Shown: positions 42,173 to 55,336, counted from the first letter of the stretch. The stretch: 64,000 nucleotides of DNA from Myrica gale (GCA_963930655.1 OZ005619.1:18127752-18191751), one strand, 5' to 3'. Translations and numbers: made by a program. Notes: generated by a model from the letters alone, not told the origin.

Positions 42173-42534
42173 GGGAAATTTGTTTTTTAGTCCTTAAGTT
42201 TTGAGCCCTTTTTAATTTTAGTCCTTAATTTTCAACCTTCAAAATTTTAGTCCTTGAACTTTCATCTTTGTAAAATTTAGTCCTTCCGTCAGTCTGCCGT
42301 CAATTTTTGTACCGGTCGACCGCCAATTTTGAAGCGGTCGACCGGTACATGTAGCGGTCGTCTGCTTCATGTAGCGATCGACCGGTACAAATTTGACAGC
42401 AAACTTATGGCAAACTGACGAAAGGACTAAATTTTACAAAGATGAAAGTTCAAGGACTAAAATTTTGACCCTCTAAAATTCATGACTAAAAATAAAAAGG
42501 GGTTAAAACCTAAGGACTAAAAAGCAAATTTCCC
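42173..42534. mobile_element. Fold-back DNA transposon with perfect 9-bp target duplication
   Basis: The whole 362-bp element is nearly palindromic: GGGAAATTTG at the left and CAAATTTCCC at the right, then paired TTTTTAGTCCTTA, TTTAGTCCTTGAACTTTCAT and TTTGTAAAATTTAGTCCTT. TAAAATATA flanks both sides exactly (42164-42172 and 42535-42543). The centre has repeated CGGTCGACCG palindromes and two CATGTAGCG repeats. No coding capacity. The 9-bp duplication points to a Mutator-type MITE. Confidence 0.9.
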
Positions 42535-42543
42535 TAAAATATA

Positions 42544-43261
42544 ATAGTTGTACTTGTAGCCGGCCAAAAAAACGTTTTCGATTATTTTTTAGCTTGACTT
42601 GTAGCCGGCCAAATTTAATTGTTACCACAATATTCTTCAGTCACAATTGAATTTTTTCTAAAAAAGTTTGGAAATACCCTCGTCTTGCCTATGAGGAAAC
42701 ATTGTGCGCTTACCTTAATGCTGCTCTGTTTTTTTTTTGCTCATTATTACCTTAATGCTACTCGTTTACAAGAACAAATTCCTTAATGCTTGCCATACTA
42801 CCATTGTAATGACAGAATAAGCATTATACCAAAGAAAACATATTCTGTTTTTCATCCCTCAGACAAGCCCAGAAACATCTTGAATCAAAGGTAGAAAAGA
42901 TTGTTAAACAGAGAATCCAACACTATTTGTGACACTAAATTAATCCCAAAACGAGAATGTTCACAAAGTATCATGAAAATCTCCAACATATACCACAATA
43001 TATGTAGTTTAGTAGCATAAAACTAATGAAGATCATCACCAACCCATGTCTGGGGAATGGCCGTCAAGAGAATATAATAAAGTCATCAAGAGAGGGAGAG
43101 AAGGCAGTAAAAGCATCATCGGTAACAATTACACTTATTCAGTACAAGATTTTTTTTTCTAAGCAACTTATTGAGTACAAGTTAAATTCATACATCGTCT
43201 ACAAAAAAGGAGCATTAGATTGCCCGAGAAGAGTATATGAGGATAAACATTGATCTATCTC
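42544..43261. other. Intergenic downstream of L33
   Basis: Contains a short direct repeat (TTGTAGCCGGCCAAA at about 42553 and 42599) and the L33 3' UTR at its right side. No gene recognised. Confidence 0.45.
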
Positions 43262-43438
43262 TCACTTCATCTTTGCTTCCTTAAACAGAACATGTCGATT
43301 CACCCGAGGATCATATTTCCGAAACTCCAGCTTCTCAGTGATCTTAGTAGGTTTCTTCTTGACATAGAAGAACCCAGTTCCAGCAGTTGACACGAGTCGT
43401 ATGAAAACTGAAGCAGCCTTCTTTTTCTTGTCACCCAT
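43262..43438 (-). CDS. Ribosomal protein bL33, mitochondrial type
   Basis: A 58-residue frame in one coding exon: [20 protein letters not shown], then [20 protein letters not shown] and [18 protein letters not shown]. [18 protein letters not shown] and [21 protein letters not shown] mark the bacterial-type L33 family of the large ribosomal subunit. It matches the length and form I recall for Arabidopsis At5g18790 and At3g06320. An acceptor (CTCTCATGTAG) lies six bases before the start. A good donor (ATTCGCAG/GTAAC) at 45673 implies a 2.2-kb intron in the 5' UTR and a transcription start near 45720, close to the divergent NDUFA8-like gene. The plain basic N-terminus shows no long presequence. 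Confidence 0.92.
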   Translation of the reverse strand: MGDKKKKAASVFIRLVSTAGTGFFYVKKKPTKITEKLEFRKYDPRVNRHVLFKEAKMK

Positions 43439-44613
43439 GACACTCTACATGAGAGAAACCCCAATGATATTTTCAGCATTGGAGAAGACATAATTCACAT
43501 ATTGAGCTAAGTACCTGTCTTGTAAAATATGAAAGCATTACATGCACAGTACTATTGCACCATACATGGTTTGATATGTATGTGTTTGATAGAAATTCCT
43601 TCTCCACAAGAAAAGGGGGAGGATGAGCAACCATCGGGGGAACAAATACATTATCACGCAAAAATAGTAAGCTAACATAAAATTGTGCCTCCACTATCGC
43701 AGAGCTCAATGAAATGCATTGTGCACATTAGAGATTTAAAACTTGATAAAGGCAAGATATTTAGGTCTAGATCAGTAAGAAACAAAACTCTTTGAAACAT
43801 AGGTTTAAGAACTGAAAAGGAAAGAAGAACAATCATACAAAAAGAAAAGAACCAAACAAAAAACGACAGTACTCAGCAGGGTAGAGATCCAAGTGGAAAT
43901 CAAAGATATAGCCGTACAAGAGAACTGGGAGAGTCAGACTACAAGAATATAACCATCAAGATGCAGCTGATGATGATAGTTATTAGTTTCTCCAGATAAA
44001 AGAAAAGCACTTTGCTCCAATGTGACTCAAATCCAATCGCCATGATTCACACTAACTTAAGGCTATGGAGCTTCTCAGAAGGTTGCGGTATAAGAACATC
44101 CAAATCGAGCTCTACCTCGCTGAGCACACATCCAAAAATCCACATGGAGTGGGTTCCAATGAGTACGCCATTTGTGATGAAAGTTTTAATTAGTAGGCAT
44201 ATCACATTGCGAGGAGCCCATACACCTTGTCGCAAAGCGGAAATGGTGATTCACCAATCATGATTAGCTTCTCCGCTCCCTGAACAATAACCAAAAAGTC
44301 TCAATGTGGTCGAAGTTAGTCAACATTTGGGGTGAGAATATACAGGGCGTTTTCACCTGTTCGAAAAATAACTAGGAGCAGCAGCCTGCTTGGTTGGGAA
44401 GAATGAGAAGATATACTGCAGAGAAGTTAGTCTGGTAGATTGCTAAGAGACCCTAGGATTTTTCTCGCACCCAAAGCCACCATCGATTAACCACAAGATG
44501 AGAAGCAAACTTCACATGTACTTGCTTCAAAAGACACTTCAAATCCCAGATTAAAAATCTTCTCCTCTGAAAAATTTCAGTCGAAATTTTGCTCTAAAAA
44601 TTAGCTTCTTCAT

Positions 44614-45647
44614 TTCTACAGATTGAGCATAAGAACGACTTCCCCAATCTAATCCAAAATGTAAAGCAGGACAACAATGGAAAAAGATCGCAGGAAAACA
44701 ATGGCGGAAATGAGAATGAAAGAAAAAGTTGCTAAAACAGAAAGTTCCTAAATTCTTGTATGTTGTAGTTGTGGGGAAACGATTCAGTTTAGACCCATGG
44801 ACTAGATCGTTTCCTCGTCATATGAGGCTCCTGAGAGTGTCATGTCAATTAATGAGGCTTGGCTCATGCCAACTCATCTTGGCTCCTCACGGAGTTGGCC
44901 AGATGCGAGCTAGGCCCCCTTTTTCGCCTCTCTCACAGTACCGGCCGAACTACTTAAATTAACTTGAGACCAGTGCTACGGCCGGTACAGCTGGAATGCC
45001 CTGCCCCTTATTACTATTTTCCCCCAAAATTCCATTTTCTTATTATTATGTATATCATTCTGTTCTTTACGGTGGTCCCTGTAGTTTGTACGGAGCCCAA
45101 GTGTTTTCCGTCTTACTATTTTCTCCCATCTCACAACACTCAATAGTCTATTAAAAAAATAAGGCAACAACATATGTGCTAAGAGAACAGGAGAAGATGA
45201 AATGAGACACTAACATGAGTGATACCTGGACTACATCACATACATCGAGCAAATCACCTCACCTTACTTCCGTCTCCGTCAAAAAAGAGAGGAAAAGATA
45301 GATGCCTCACTTCCTACAGAAGTCGCCGGCGACATTGCGCCCATGGTAATTGGGTAGCCCTCTGACACTCAATTTCAGTTCTACCGGCATATCATGCATC
45401 ACAGGTTTTTATAAATATGATTGAGAAGTTTAAAAGACGAGATAAAGATTCAGCCTGAAAGCTACAAATCAAACTAGATCACGTAGGCAATCCCGATACG
45501 TTGTGTCAACTTGTTCATTCTACAGATTCAGCTTAAGAACGACTTCCCCAATCTAATCCAAAAAGAAAAGCAGGACAACAACGGAAACAGAGCCCAGGAA
45601 AACAATGGCCGAAATGAGAATGAAAGAAAAAGTAGCTAAAACAGGAA
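44614..45647. repeat. 131-bp direct duplication, ~0.9 kb apart
   Basis: Copies at 44614-44744 and 45517-45647 share AAGAACGACTTCCCCAATCT, AAAGCAGGACAACAA, CAGGAAAACAATGGC and GAAATGAGAATGAAAGAAAA. Both lie in the inferred 5' UTR intron of L33. The sequence between (44745-45516) has no recognisable gene. Confidence 0.8.
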
Positions 45648-45719
45648 GGAAAATTGAAAAATGTAAAAGTTACCTGCGAATATTTGCTAAAACCCTCGCC
45701 TTTGGAGAAACACGGGAAG

Positions 45720-45960
45720 GAACTCAACGAAAAACCCTACTGACAAGAGAGGGCCGGAACATGTGAATATAATCAGGAGAGAAATTAAAAAATATATATG
45801 TACAATGACGGAAATGGCCTCAATCTTTATATCTATTACAAGTTGTGCAACTTATGTCAGGGCGCACGTTAGCACATTCTACCTTCTCTCGCAGAAGATA
45901 CAGTGCTCGTTAATACTAAAAGCTCATTTCCCTTATCCCTCTTCGAGCTGTTTCTCTGTT
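45720..45960. promoter_or_regulatory. Probable bidirectional promoter of L33 and NDUFA8-like genes
   Basis: The inferred L33 first exon begins near 45720 on the minus strand and the NDUFA8-like leader near 45960 on the plus strand. The two mitochondrial-protein genes are head-to-head with about 240 bp between. No individual factor site is claimed. Confidence 0.4.
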
Positions 45961-46127
45961 GAGAAAAACTCATTCGGGTCAAAGTAATAGGTAGAAGACG
46001 GTTTCAGACTTCAATGGCTCCTAAATTTTCTCCTTTTTTTACTATTGCTTTCTTTATTTTTCTCGGTAACCAAATAGAAATGCGAGTGGTTTCTCAAAGT
46101 TATGATTTGTTTTGGAAATACAGAAAT

Positions 46128-48561
46128 ATGGCGAGCGCAGTGGATGCGACGGGAGATCCGATCCCGACATCGGCGGTCCTAACGGCGTCGTCCAAGCATA
46201 TAGCCTTGAGATGCCAAGCGGAGAACGTGGCCTTCCTCAAGTGCAAGCAGAAGGATCCTAACCCCGAGAAATGCCTCGAGAAAGGCCAACAAGTCACTCG
46301 CTGCGCCCTTGGCCTGTAATAGCTCGCTTTCTTTGTTTTTTTTCCCCTCATTGCTCTTTTTATTATTTGATTTGCTTCCCCGATTCATCGCAATTTGTGC
46401 ATTGTTTGCTTGCTGTGAAAATGTCAAAGAAGAAAGGAAATTTCAGTACTGAGTGTTGGATTTATTCTGGTCTCAGAGAGTAGTATGAACCACATTGAAA
46501 ATTCGCGTTGGAGGAGTAAATTTTAGAAATAGGAAGACTGGATATACCTCAAAATTTCGGATTTGTTTATATTCTTTCTTTCTTTTTTGAAATTGTTGGC
46601 AAATAAGTGGAAAAAGTTTCGGCCTCGATTTATCAGTCGAAAATTATAATGTGAATTAAAAGTTGTAGTGTAATGGTTTTGTCTTCTTTCGAAGTGAAGT
46701 TGTTTTCTCGACACTATAGAACTACGGGGCATTATTGTTATACATGGGCAAAGAAAGTCAATATTTTTTCTTTTTGTCGCTTGACACTATCGTTCTTTGC
46801 GGGACAGAATTGTTATACATGGGCATTTAGACTTTCAAGTTTTTACAATCACAAGCGACCCTAGTGAGGTTCAACAAATTGTTTTAACTAAGTTTTCTGA
46901 GTAATGTAGCTTCTGTTTTGAGCTAAGTCAGAGAAATATAAATACAAACAATATCTGTGAAGGGAAGGTCCTACGGTTATCCCCATATATCTTCTTTATC
47001 ACTTTGCCATTGCCTCTCCTTCCTACTGAATTTTTGAAACACAATTTATCCCAGACTCCTCCAAAAGTGTGGGCAATATTGGATAATTTTTCCAGTGGAA
47101 TTGGAATTTCTTCCATTATCTGGTTCACTGAGATGCCAGAATCACTTGGTGAAATAAATGGTTTGGTAATTATACTATTCTGCATTTGATTGAGCTTCAT
47201 TTAGAGGAAAAATCCTTAAATAATGGAACAACGTGCTCCCAAAACAAAGGGATTTGTCTTTTCTTTGTCAAAATATGGTCAAGTTTTGCCGATTGTTGTT
47301 GAAAGTTTGAATTTAAATGGATTTATCCATTCTTGGGTTCTTTCCCTTTAATCCATTTTGTCTTTGCTCCTTTTATGCTTAAAATCTACGATCAGTTTCC
47401 AAAGTTATTGTTAATAATTGCCCTGCAAGATTTTTCCCTGTGTTCTCTTACCATCTTTGTTCTCTCACAGTTTATGTTCTGTTAGTTCTTCTAATTCCTC
47501 GTATTGGAAACCTGCATTAAATACATACAAAATTATGTATGGATGTATATTCTTATATAGTTAAGAGTTATTGTATTATGAATGATAAAAGTACTGCTGT
47601 GATTCTTTGGCGTTTCTTCTGTGCGACCCTTGTTGGAAGAAGTCATCTGCCATGTCCCTTTACTATATTTCCAAAGAAGAATATTGAGTGAGCACATAGA
47701 TAATTAGATTCTATCATTGCCATTAAGTTTAACAATTTTCCTTCTTAAAGAATGCAATTGAAATCATATGGCATCTCTACTGCAATTTACTCGGTATTAG
47801 GGCTCTGTGTTGAGTCGAGTTGACCCAAAATAGCCCTAGGAATTGGGAAAACATGTGGCATATGGCTTCTTGCTGCCACAGTTGGTTGTGGATGATCCCC
47901 TATAGACTCATCATAGGATATATTTTCAATCAATATTAATCTTGAAACTCAAGTTTTTGGCTTCATATTGTCCATGTATCTATAATGTTATTCTACTCAA
48001 CAATTAATCTTCGATCCTCGACCTTTTTGTGCATTTACTGTCAAGTCCATAACATGTACCATTGTAGGTAGCTTTTTAAATTAGAGAGGTCCAGATAAGA
48101 TAATTGCAATAGCTCCGATGTGTAACATGCATGAAGATGTGCAGTGTTATTGCTAATACATTATCAAAATCTGGACTGTTATCAAGTTGAATTTGGTCAT
48201 GACAACTCGGCTTCATTAAGGTCAGGTGCCCTGCTCCTCTCTTTATGTGTTGTCACTTCTCTCAGTAGAGCTATTTGTCTGAGTACAATTTATTGAACTG
48301 TCAGATTCTATCAAAACATTTGTGTGGATCTTTCGTAGACTTTTGGCTTCACTTATGCAAATGCACAAATGTATCCAGAGTGGTAATGCCTAGCTTGATA
48401 TGTAATGAGTGGATTTTTGGCCTTGCAGGCTGAAAGATCTTCACCAGAGGTGCACCAAAGAGATGGATGCATATGTTGGATGCATGTATTACCACACAAA
48501 TGAGTTTGATTTATGTCTGAAAGAGCAGCAAGCATTTGAGAAAGCATGCCCTTTGAAATAA
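46128..48561 (+). CDS. Complex I subunit NDUFA8-like CHCH protein
   Basis: Two coding exons, 46128-46315 and 48429-48561, join in phase 2 (GGC CT / G CTG AAA) into 106 residues: MASAVDATGDPIPTSAVLTA, SSKHIALRCQAENVAFLKCK, then CLEKGQQVTRCALGLLKDLH and CTKEMDAYVGCMYYHTNEFD. Cysteine pairs with CX9C spacing (CQAENVAFLKC, CLEKGQQVTRC, CTKEMDAYVGC) mark the CHCH fold imported through the Mia40 route. The sequence matches plant NDUFA8-like complex I subunits (At5g18800 and At3g06310 by recollection), same length. An in-frame ATG at 46014 would add 38 hydrophobic residues, but conservation supports 46128. The intron is 2.1 kb. Confidence 0.93.
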
Positions 48562-50301
48562 GACAGGAAACCCTAATCCGGCGGTCACAATAATATAGGC
48601 AGTTTGCATTGAGCAAGTACTGTTGTTACATACCGTTTTAATGGAACTTGTTTTTCACCATGGATACTGTTAGTATTTGAGCGTTGGCGAAATTCCGTGA
48701 GATGCGAGACAGTCACCTTGAGTATTCAGTGTTCAGATTTTCCATTGGAAATGCTTCCAAGCAGGAGGAGGTTGCGTCCTTTTCAGGCATAATTATTGAT
48801 GACTATTCATTTTCAAACCCGTAGTGATTGAATTGCCCTTTTCTCTTTTAACTGGTTGGGAATTCTATCATTTGTCGTTGCATTTGATGAGAAATTAGAA
48901 TGGTTTGCGAGGGCTGAAAATCAAAAGTAAATGGGCATCAGAATCAGCCTGATGCCCCACTCTGTAGGCTTGTGACGTCAATCAAGACAATCGCAAGCTA
49001 AGGAGTCGCCAAAAACACCTATATTTCACAATAGCTTTGAATAAAAAACCAAATCGGAGAAGCATAACAAGATTTTTCTGGTATACAACGATCTAACGCG
49101 TTTATATGAATTCTTAAGCGTCACTTCGCTCCGAGGGGAATGGAACTTCAAGTGGTGACCACGAGGGCCTTCCTAGCATCAAGTAATTACCATACCACGC
49201 AGAACACAAGATCCTAAGGTGGCATCGATGGAGATTTCGCAGGAATGGCAAAGGCAGGAGATGCAACGTCCTCGTAACCAGGAGTCAAAAACGTAGAGGT
49301 GGTGAGCGTTCCGCAATCAGCAAAATAAATACACGAACGTGCCGCTACACCATAATAAAGTAGATATACCTTGAAAACACGCTATAGAAATAGACCTCAC
49401 ATCACAAGGATCGCCATCTAGTGGATTCAGGCATTGAGGCATCACCATATGTCAAGCAATCTGGACGGGGGTCCACGAAACTAGAAAATCGTCCATCACT
49501 GCTAGATATGCAACATTCATAAGGATGCTAAAAAAAATTACCACTTGCAAGGGGTGAATTCCTTAAGAGTACCTTTTAACACTATGCCACCGAAGAAAAA
49601 CTAACATGCCAAAATACACTGAAAAAGGCTAAATACTTGGAACTTGCAATTTGTATAACAATTTATCCGTTCCAACAACGTTGCAATGCCATTACTGCTC
49701 CAAAAATTCCAAGCACCCACTGAAGAAACAAACAAAAGGACTAAGTCTGACAATACTACAACCATCACAGGTAACCTCAGTAATATACACCATTGTCATC
49801 CCCTCCTAAAACACATTCTTCATCTAGCCAAACTAATGCTCAAAGTACGCTCCGAATCAGTAAAGAGCAGCACAGGAGGGCAATATTGTGACTGACCATC
49901 AGCGAGGACTGCACAGCAAAAAGCAAATAAACAGTTACTTTTCTCATAGATACTGGAAAGTTATCTCGAGTATTGATCTTCAATCACCCAATACCAATTA
50001 ATACCATCCAGGCCAATGTGACTTTAGAGACCCGTTACAGTGTGTCATCTTTCTAAAACCAAAGAATCAGAAACTGAGACAGAGGCAAAACTTGTTTGCC
50101 CTCAATGCAAGCATGAGCCCCAATGAAAGCAGTTAAATTAACCAATCATTGATTTCATTCGCAGATTAATTTAAACAAGTGTGGGCTGCTGAATCTAACA
50201 GATAAATACCATTGATAGTGACAATGAAAAGTGTAAAATAGAAGTGCATTAAAGCCTGGTCATGCAGAAACCGATTAGGAGCAAGACACTGAAAGAGGCT
50301 T
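48562..50301. other. Convergent intergenic region, NDUFA8-like and SCL28-like 3' ends
   Basis: The two genes converge here. The stretch at about 48940-49500 reads like degraded transposon sequence, but no termini or coding motif could be placed. Confidence 0.4.
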
Positions 50302-53300
50302 CTACCTGAAGGATCGTGACCGAGATCTTGAAGGACTGCGATTATTTCCCCTTGGACTCAGTGGCTTGCTCGGTGCATAATCCCTCTCAGCTCGGGGACT
50401 CCGACCATTCTCCCTTGGACTTCGAGATCTCCTGTAGTCTTTCCCATCATGCGGGGAAGGAGATTGTGACACTGACCTAGATCGCACTGGAGAACGATAA
50501 TCATGCCTGGCCCCACGGTCCCTGTATCCACAGAAAGAGACAGACATTATTCAGAAATAAATGGAAAGAGGAAGAAGAAAAACCGAAGCTGATGAATCAG
50601 CACATTGAACAAAATCAACTATATCTACACTACACAAGTCACACCAGCTAGAAGTATCGCTATTCTTCAGAAACTAATACCCATGAAACCTGTATATGCA
50701 TAAAGCTCCATAAACAAAAGTAATTACAGAACGGGGTTAGTCATTGAAACTCAAAATTAGATGATATATTTTTGGATGGTACAATCTTCACTAATATCCT
50801 CTTGAAAATCTAATTGACCAAAATATGACCTTTACCTGCACCTTTCCAGGGTTTCTGAACAAAAATATGATACTTGGATCCAAACAGTGAGAGTTAAGCT
50901 CTATAATGATGTACTGGATGATCAGCATCTGATAACTTCATAGCTCTCTTGGCCCCAACTTTCTAAAACCTCAAACTATCTTTTTCTTGGGCAATGTCAT
51001 CATTTCTCTACCAGTAAAAACTTTGAATTGCTCCCCTTCTTTGAGGATGATTTCTTTCTTTGGCCAAATATAGGTTTCTTTCTTAACTGGATAATATATG
51101 CAAAAACAAGACATCAAACTTAACAAATTTCTTATGAAACAATTACTTGAACAGCTTAAAAAGGGAAAAAATAGAAGTACTCTTAAGATCCGAATCATCT
51201 CTTGCGCCAAATTAGCTAGTCAAGTTCATTCGACAGTAGCAAGACTCACAACCCAAAAGTCAGAGGAAATCAAAGCCCACCAAGTTATAGAAAATAGCTG
51301 GTGAAGGTGATGTTATAGATAAACTTATGAAGGGACTTTGACAGAAATGTAAGCAAGTTGCGCATCACTTTTTGCTCTCTTTTCTTGTTAATCTTTTTTA
51401 ATCCAGAAGTCTTTAATGTCTCCCTTTTCACTTTAATATCTGCATAAACAAGGGCACCAGCAGATATTATTCATTGGAACATGTGATACATAATGTTTAA
51501 GAGCAACAATCTCCTTACATCAAAAGTCACAACAAAGGAAGGTTATCACAGCCATACAACTGGATATTACTTTCAACCTCACCAACATTTTTTCTTTTTA
51601 CTTTTCTGGGAAAAGTAAAAATGTTTCCAAGATACCAAGCCGTAAACCTGCAAGATTTTCTCATTCTTAACACAAAAGGAAAAAGGAAAAGAGTTGCAAT
51701 GCTTTGTTGACAAAAGTCCATAGATAAACAAGTTGCAGTCCTTTGAATAAGTTGTCCACGTAAGAAGATATCCCACAATGATAATTAGAGCAAATCAAGA
51801 GACATATTACCGGAATTAGCGAGAGTTCAATTAAAGGCATACAGATATAGCTTTCAACTGTCAAATATACTAACATAGATTTGTACAGTTATTGGCACAA
51901 TGCAGATATTTACTCAGACAATATTCAAACCCCATAGTACAACAAAGTATAAATCTACATTGACGTCAAAGCATTTGAATCACTCCTGCATTCCACAGCA
52001 AATTTAGAGCACAAGTATCTCCTATCAATCTTGCTCACTACAAAAAGAAAACCCAAACCATAGAGAAAGTACTAAAGTTGAGTCAAACTCTAATGAAGCA
52101 ACCATTGGTCAAATATAGCGCTTTCTTAAGCTGAGTTCACTCATATCACATTGGAATAACAAAATCATCCCATCAAAAGGCTATTTGCCCACAATTTTCC
52201 GAGTTTCTTATTCAAATATTATAGAACAGCGTCCCACATTTACTAGGGGTATATCAGAACCATAGCCATTCTGCAATTAATCTATGATGGCACCCCCAAG
52301 GGTTTGGTGTGGTGGTAAGGCTTCGGCTTGGGTTCTAACATGTCCCAAGTTCGAGCCCCAACGCCCCCATTATCGCCCTTGACTTACCCGCTCCCTGGGT
52401 TGTGGGGTCGGTCCAGGGGGCCGGGGTTTTTACTACAGGGTTGGGCCAAAAAGGTCCGGCTTTGGGGGATTTCCTCGTCATCAAAAAAAATTAATCTATG
52501 ATGGCATTTATAAGAAAGACCCACTCTATCTAGTGAAAATACAATAGTACCTCATGATTCTAAACATTTTTGCCTGAAACAAGAAGTGAAATCTGAACAC
52601 ACCAAATATCCAGAGCGTTATGGTATATGAAGTGTTGTGCATACCTCATGACACTAAAAGAAAGGAAAGAATCATACTAATCACATTATATAGCACTGAA
52701 ATAATAATAGTGGAAATGAATAGAACAATGGCAACAATACCAAGTTACTAGTGGAGACTCCTCTAAGAGATAAGAATCCAAACCTTGAATCATGCTGAGC
52801 TGGTGTAGGAGATCTTGAGTAAGCTGTGAGGAACAAAAAATTAGGACATTTTAGCAGAAATTTCAAGGAAACAACAAATTTTCATTTCCCAAACAAACCT
52901 ACTTTAACAAATTTCTAAAATAAAATAAATAAACAAGAGAAAGTGCAAACTGACAGTGGTATCTTCGTCTAGGGGACCTTGTTGGAGTTCTCCTTCTATT
53001 GCTACCTCCATATCTACTACTGTTTTTTGGGGTAGGGGTAAAGAAAGAAAAACACCGTCAACAAGCGCTGGATAAGGGAGAGCGCTTATTACAATTAAAA
53101 GGAAGATTCAAAACAAAACAAAAAGGTGTTACAGGAAAGTGGGAGCAAACCAAAACATTGTTTTACCTTACACGGGAAGTCTGACGCATTTCTTGAGGAG
53201 TCTTTCTATTCTCTTCAGCATACACTATTCTTATCTCACGCCCACCAATAATTGTATGGTTCAGCTGTTGCTTAGCTTCAGCAGCATCTTCCGCATAGCG

Positions 53301-54516
53301 GTACTTCACAAATCCAAAGCCTCGTGGTTCCCTAGGAACACAAAAAGAACACAACTCCACATCATAGATTCACTGCCCTAGAGTGATGGTCCCAAAGTAT
53401 CAAGAATAAACAAGCAAACAATTTTCAAATTTTCATGAGCATTTGCTTAGTTATACTGCTTTTAGTGTGCAACCACATCCACTTCTGAAGATAACAGGAC
53501 TTGCACTGCAATAAATTAAGTGCTTGTAATCAATATCTCAATATAGACATGCTTTTTATTTACAGCAATCATTGTTTTTTTTTTATAAATACAGCAATCA
53601 TTGTTAACAATACTTGAAAAAGTCACTGATACAATGCATGCCCAAAATGATATGTTTACCGAGCTGAAGGAATCATTCTTGATGATATAGATGGTTTTAC
53701 CTAGTGAAATATTCGTTCTAGTTCATTTGGAGCAAAGTTCATCTGTGCATAGCCTACTAGAAACGTAGAAGAAAACATCATGTAAACCATCAACAAAGCC
53801 AGATAATAATGAGTGCGTTGCCGTGCCACTAACAAAACACAGGGGCAGATACATTTCAAGGCCCGTGAAGTTACTCGTTACAAGTAACTTGGCACCTCCT
53901 ATGAGTGAGAGCTACAATACAGGGATTATTAAGCTACTAGTCAAATTTTCAACCACATTTCCATAAGACACAGAAGAATTCAAAGCAACCAGTCTTGACA
54001 AGTGATACACACAAAGATATTTAAAAACCAACCACGTCAACATGTGCAGTAGAGATCGAAAGCCTACCCAGTATGATAGTTCTTTGGAAGATACACGTCC
54101 TTCACGGGACCATATCGCTCAAATGGGGCCCTTAGATCTTCTGGCCTGCACACCATAGTTTAAAACCCTAAATATTTTAGATTTTCTCTAATAGAGAAGT
54201 CAATTATGTAGAATGGGATAAAAACGTAACTAGAGTGAACACTTGAATAATAATGCAGCTATAGCATTCAAACATTAGACAATAATACGTAATTTCCTCT
54301 GAAAAGCATTGAAGAATAGGCCAGAAGAGACCTAGCGTCAAGGGGGAGATTGCGGACGAGCAAACCAGAAGGAGCAGGGGAGCGACGGTCTCTGTGCGAC
54401 CTGCTCTCACGGTAACGATCGCGAGGCTCCTCTTCCTGTCGCTTGCGGCCGCGTGGCGGGGTTCTGCTCCGTGGGCGAGGGCTGTGGTTCCTACTACGGC
54501 TTCTGTACCTCGCCAT
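50302..54516 (-). CDS. SCL28: SC35-like serine/arginine-rich splicing factor
   Basis: Six exons in transcript order: 54516-54332, 54145-54068, 53331-53167, 53019-52955, 52823-52784 and 50521-50302; phases agree for 250 residues. An N-terminal RS extension (MARYRSRSRNHSPRPRSRTP) is followed by one RRM: SGLLVRNLPLDARPEDLRAP with RNP2 (LLVRNL), then EPRGFGFVKYRYAEDAAEAK with RNP1 (RGFGFVKY) and REIRIVYAEENRKTPQEM. The C-terminal RS tail ends SRSRSRSFR. The RS-RRM-RS order and the sequence fit plant SCL proteins, closest to SCL28 (At5g18810, by recollection). It would act in spliceosome assembly and splice-site choice in the nucleus. The 2.3-kb last intron holds a SINE; long introns with regulated splicing are common in SR genes. 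Confidence 0.9.
52293..52488 (+). mobile_element. SINE inside the last SCL28-like intron
   Basis: A 196-bp element opens CCCCCAAGGGTTTGGTGTGG, carries tRNA-like box A (GTGGTGGTAAGGC) and box B (AGTTCGAGCCCC) pol III promoter parts, and ends in an A run (TCATCAAAAAA). A perfect 18-bp duplication, AATTAATCTATGATGGCA, flanks it (52275-52292 and 52489-52506). It is antisense to the host gene. The perfect duplication indicates a recent insertion. Confidence 0.92.
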
Positions 54517-54761
54517 TGCTGCAGGTTTTCTGAAGATTTCGAGCAGATAAGGGAAAACCCCAGGGGCAGTGGAGACTGGAGATTAAACACACAGCACGCA
54601 AACCCTAAACCTAGGGGGGGAAGGCCCGAGCTCTCGAGTACTCTATATATATGTGCTTTGCGTGGGTTTCGAAAGTTTTGGAGGGAGAGGGACAAGGATA
54701 TGTGAAATTGGAGCGGCGTAGATATATATATACATATATAAAAACCTAGGTGCCTAAACAC

Positions 54762-55336
54762 ATTTGGGCCTTGATTTGGGTTTATCTCTTCACTGAGCAG
54801 TCTGCAGTCACCGTGATGTCTTGCTCTTTGATTCTGTTTGGGGCCTGGGCCAGTACTCCACGATTTTCCTTTTCTTTTTTCTTTTTTTCAAGTTGTATTT
54901 ATATCTTCTTTTTCTTTCCAGAGCTTAGGCTTTCTCCTAGCTCCTAAATTGAGATATTTTGGGTCATTAGTGAAAGTTTGGAAAACAAAATTTATAAAAT
55001 CTTTTATGAACCAAAAAGGAAAAAATAATATATTTTACCTTATTTAACATTAAAAAAAATTGTGTTGGAAGGAAGAGAATTTTTATTGACCAATATGTTC
55101 CATCACATAGCCTAAATAAAAATACACTACACGATACGATACGATACGATGATTAGTATCACACGTGTGAGCGCCAAAACAATTGTTCCGCCACCCAACC
55201 CTACTACGCTAATCTCGATTCTCGTCACGTATGAGCTCCATGCACCACCTCCTGCTCAGGCTTCCTAAATCACAGACACCCGAATACCTGACATCTCACT
55301 CGAAGTCTGTCTATAGCTAGTAGCTCTCCTTTTGAC
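54762..55336. other. Intergenic between SCL28-like and PPR genes
   Basis: CT-rich and T-rich sequence after the SCL28-like promoter; a short (ACGAT)n tract at about 55131-55150. No gene recognised. Confidence 0.45.

Noticed and set aside
54204..54761. 185-codon minus-strand frame
   Set aside because: Overlaps SCL28-like exon 1 and its leader in another frame; only the RS-rich frame starting at 54516 matches a family.
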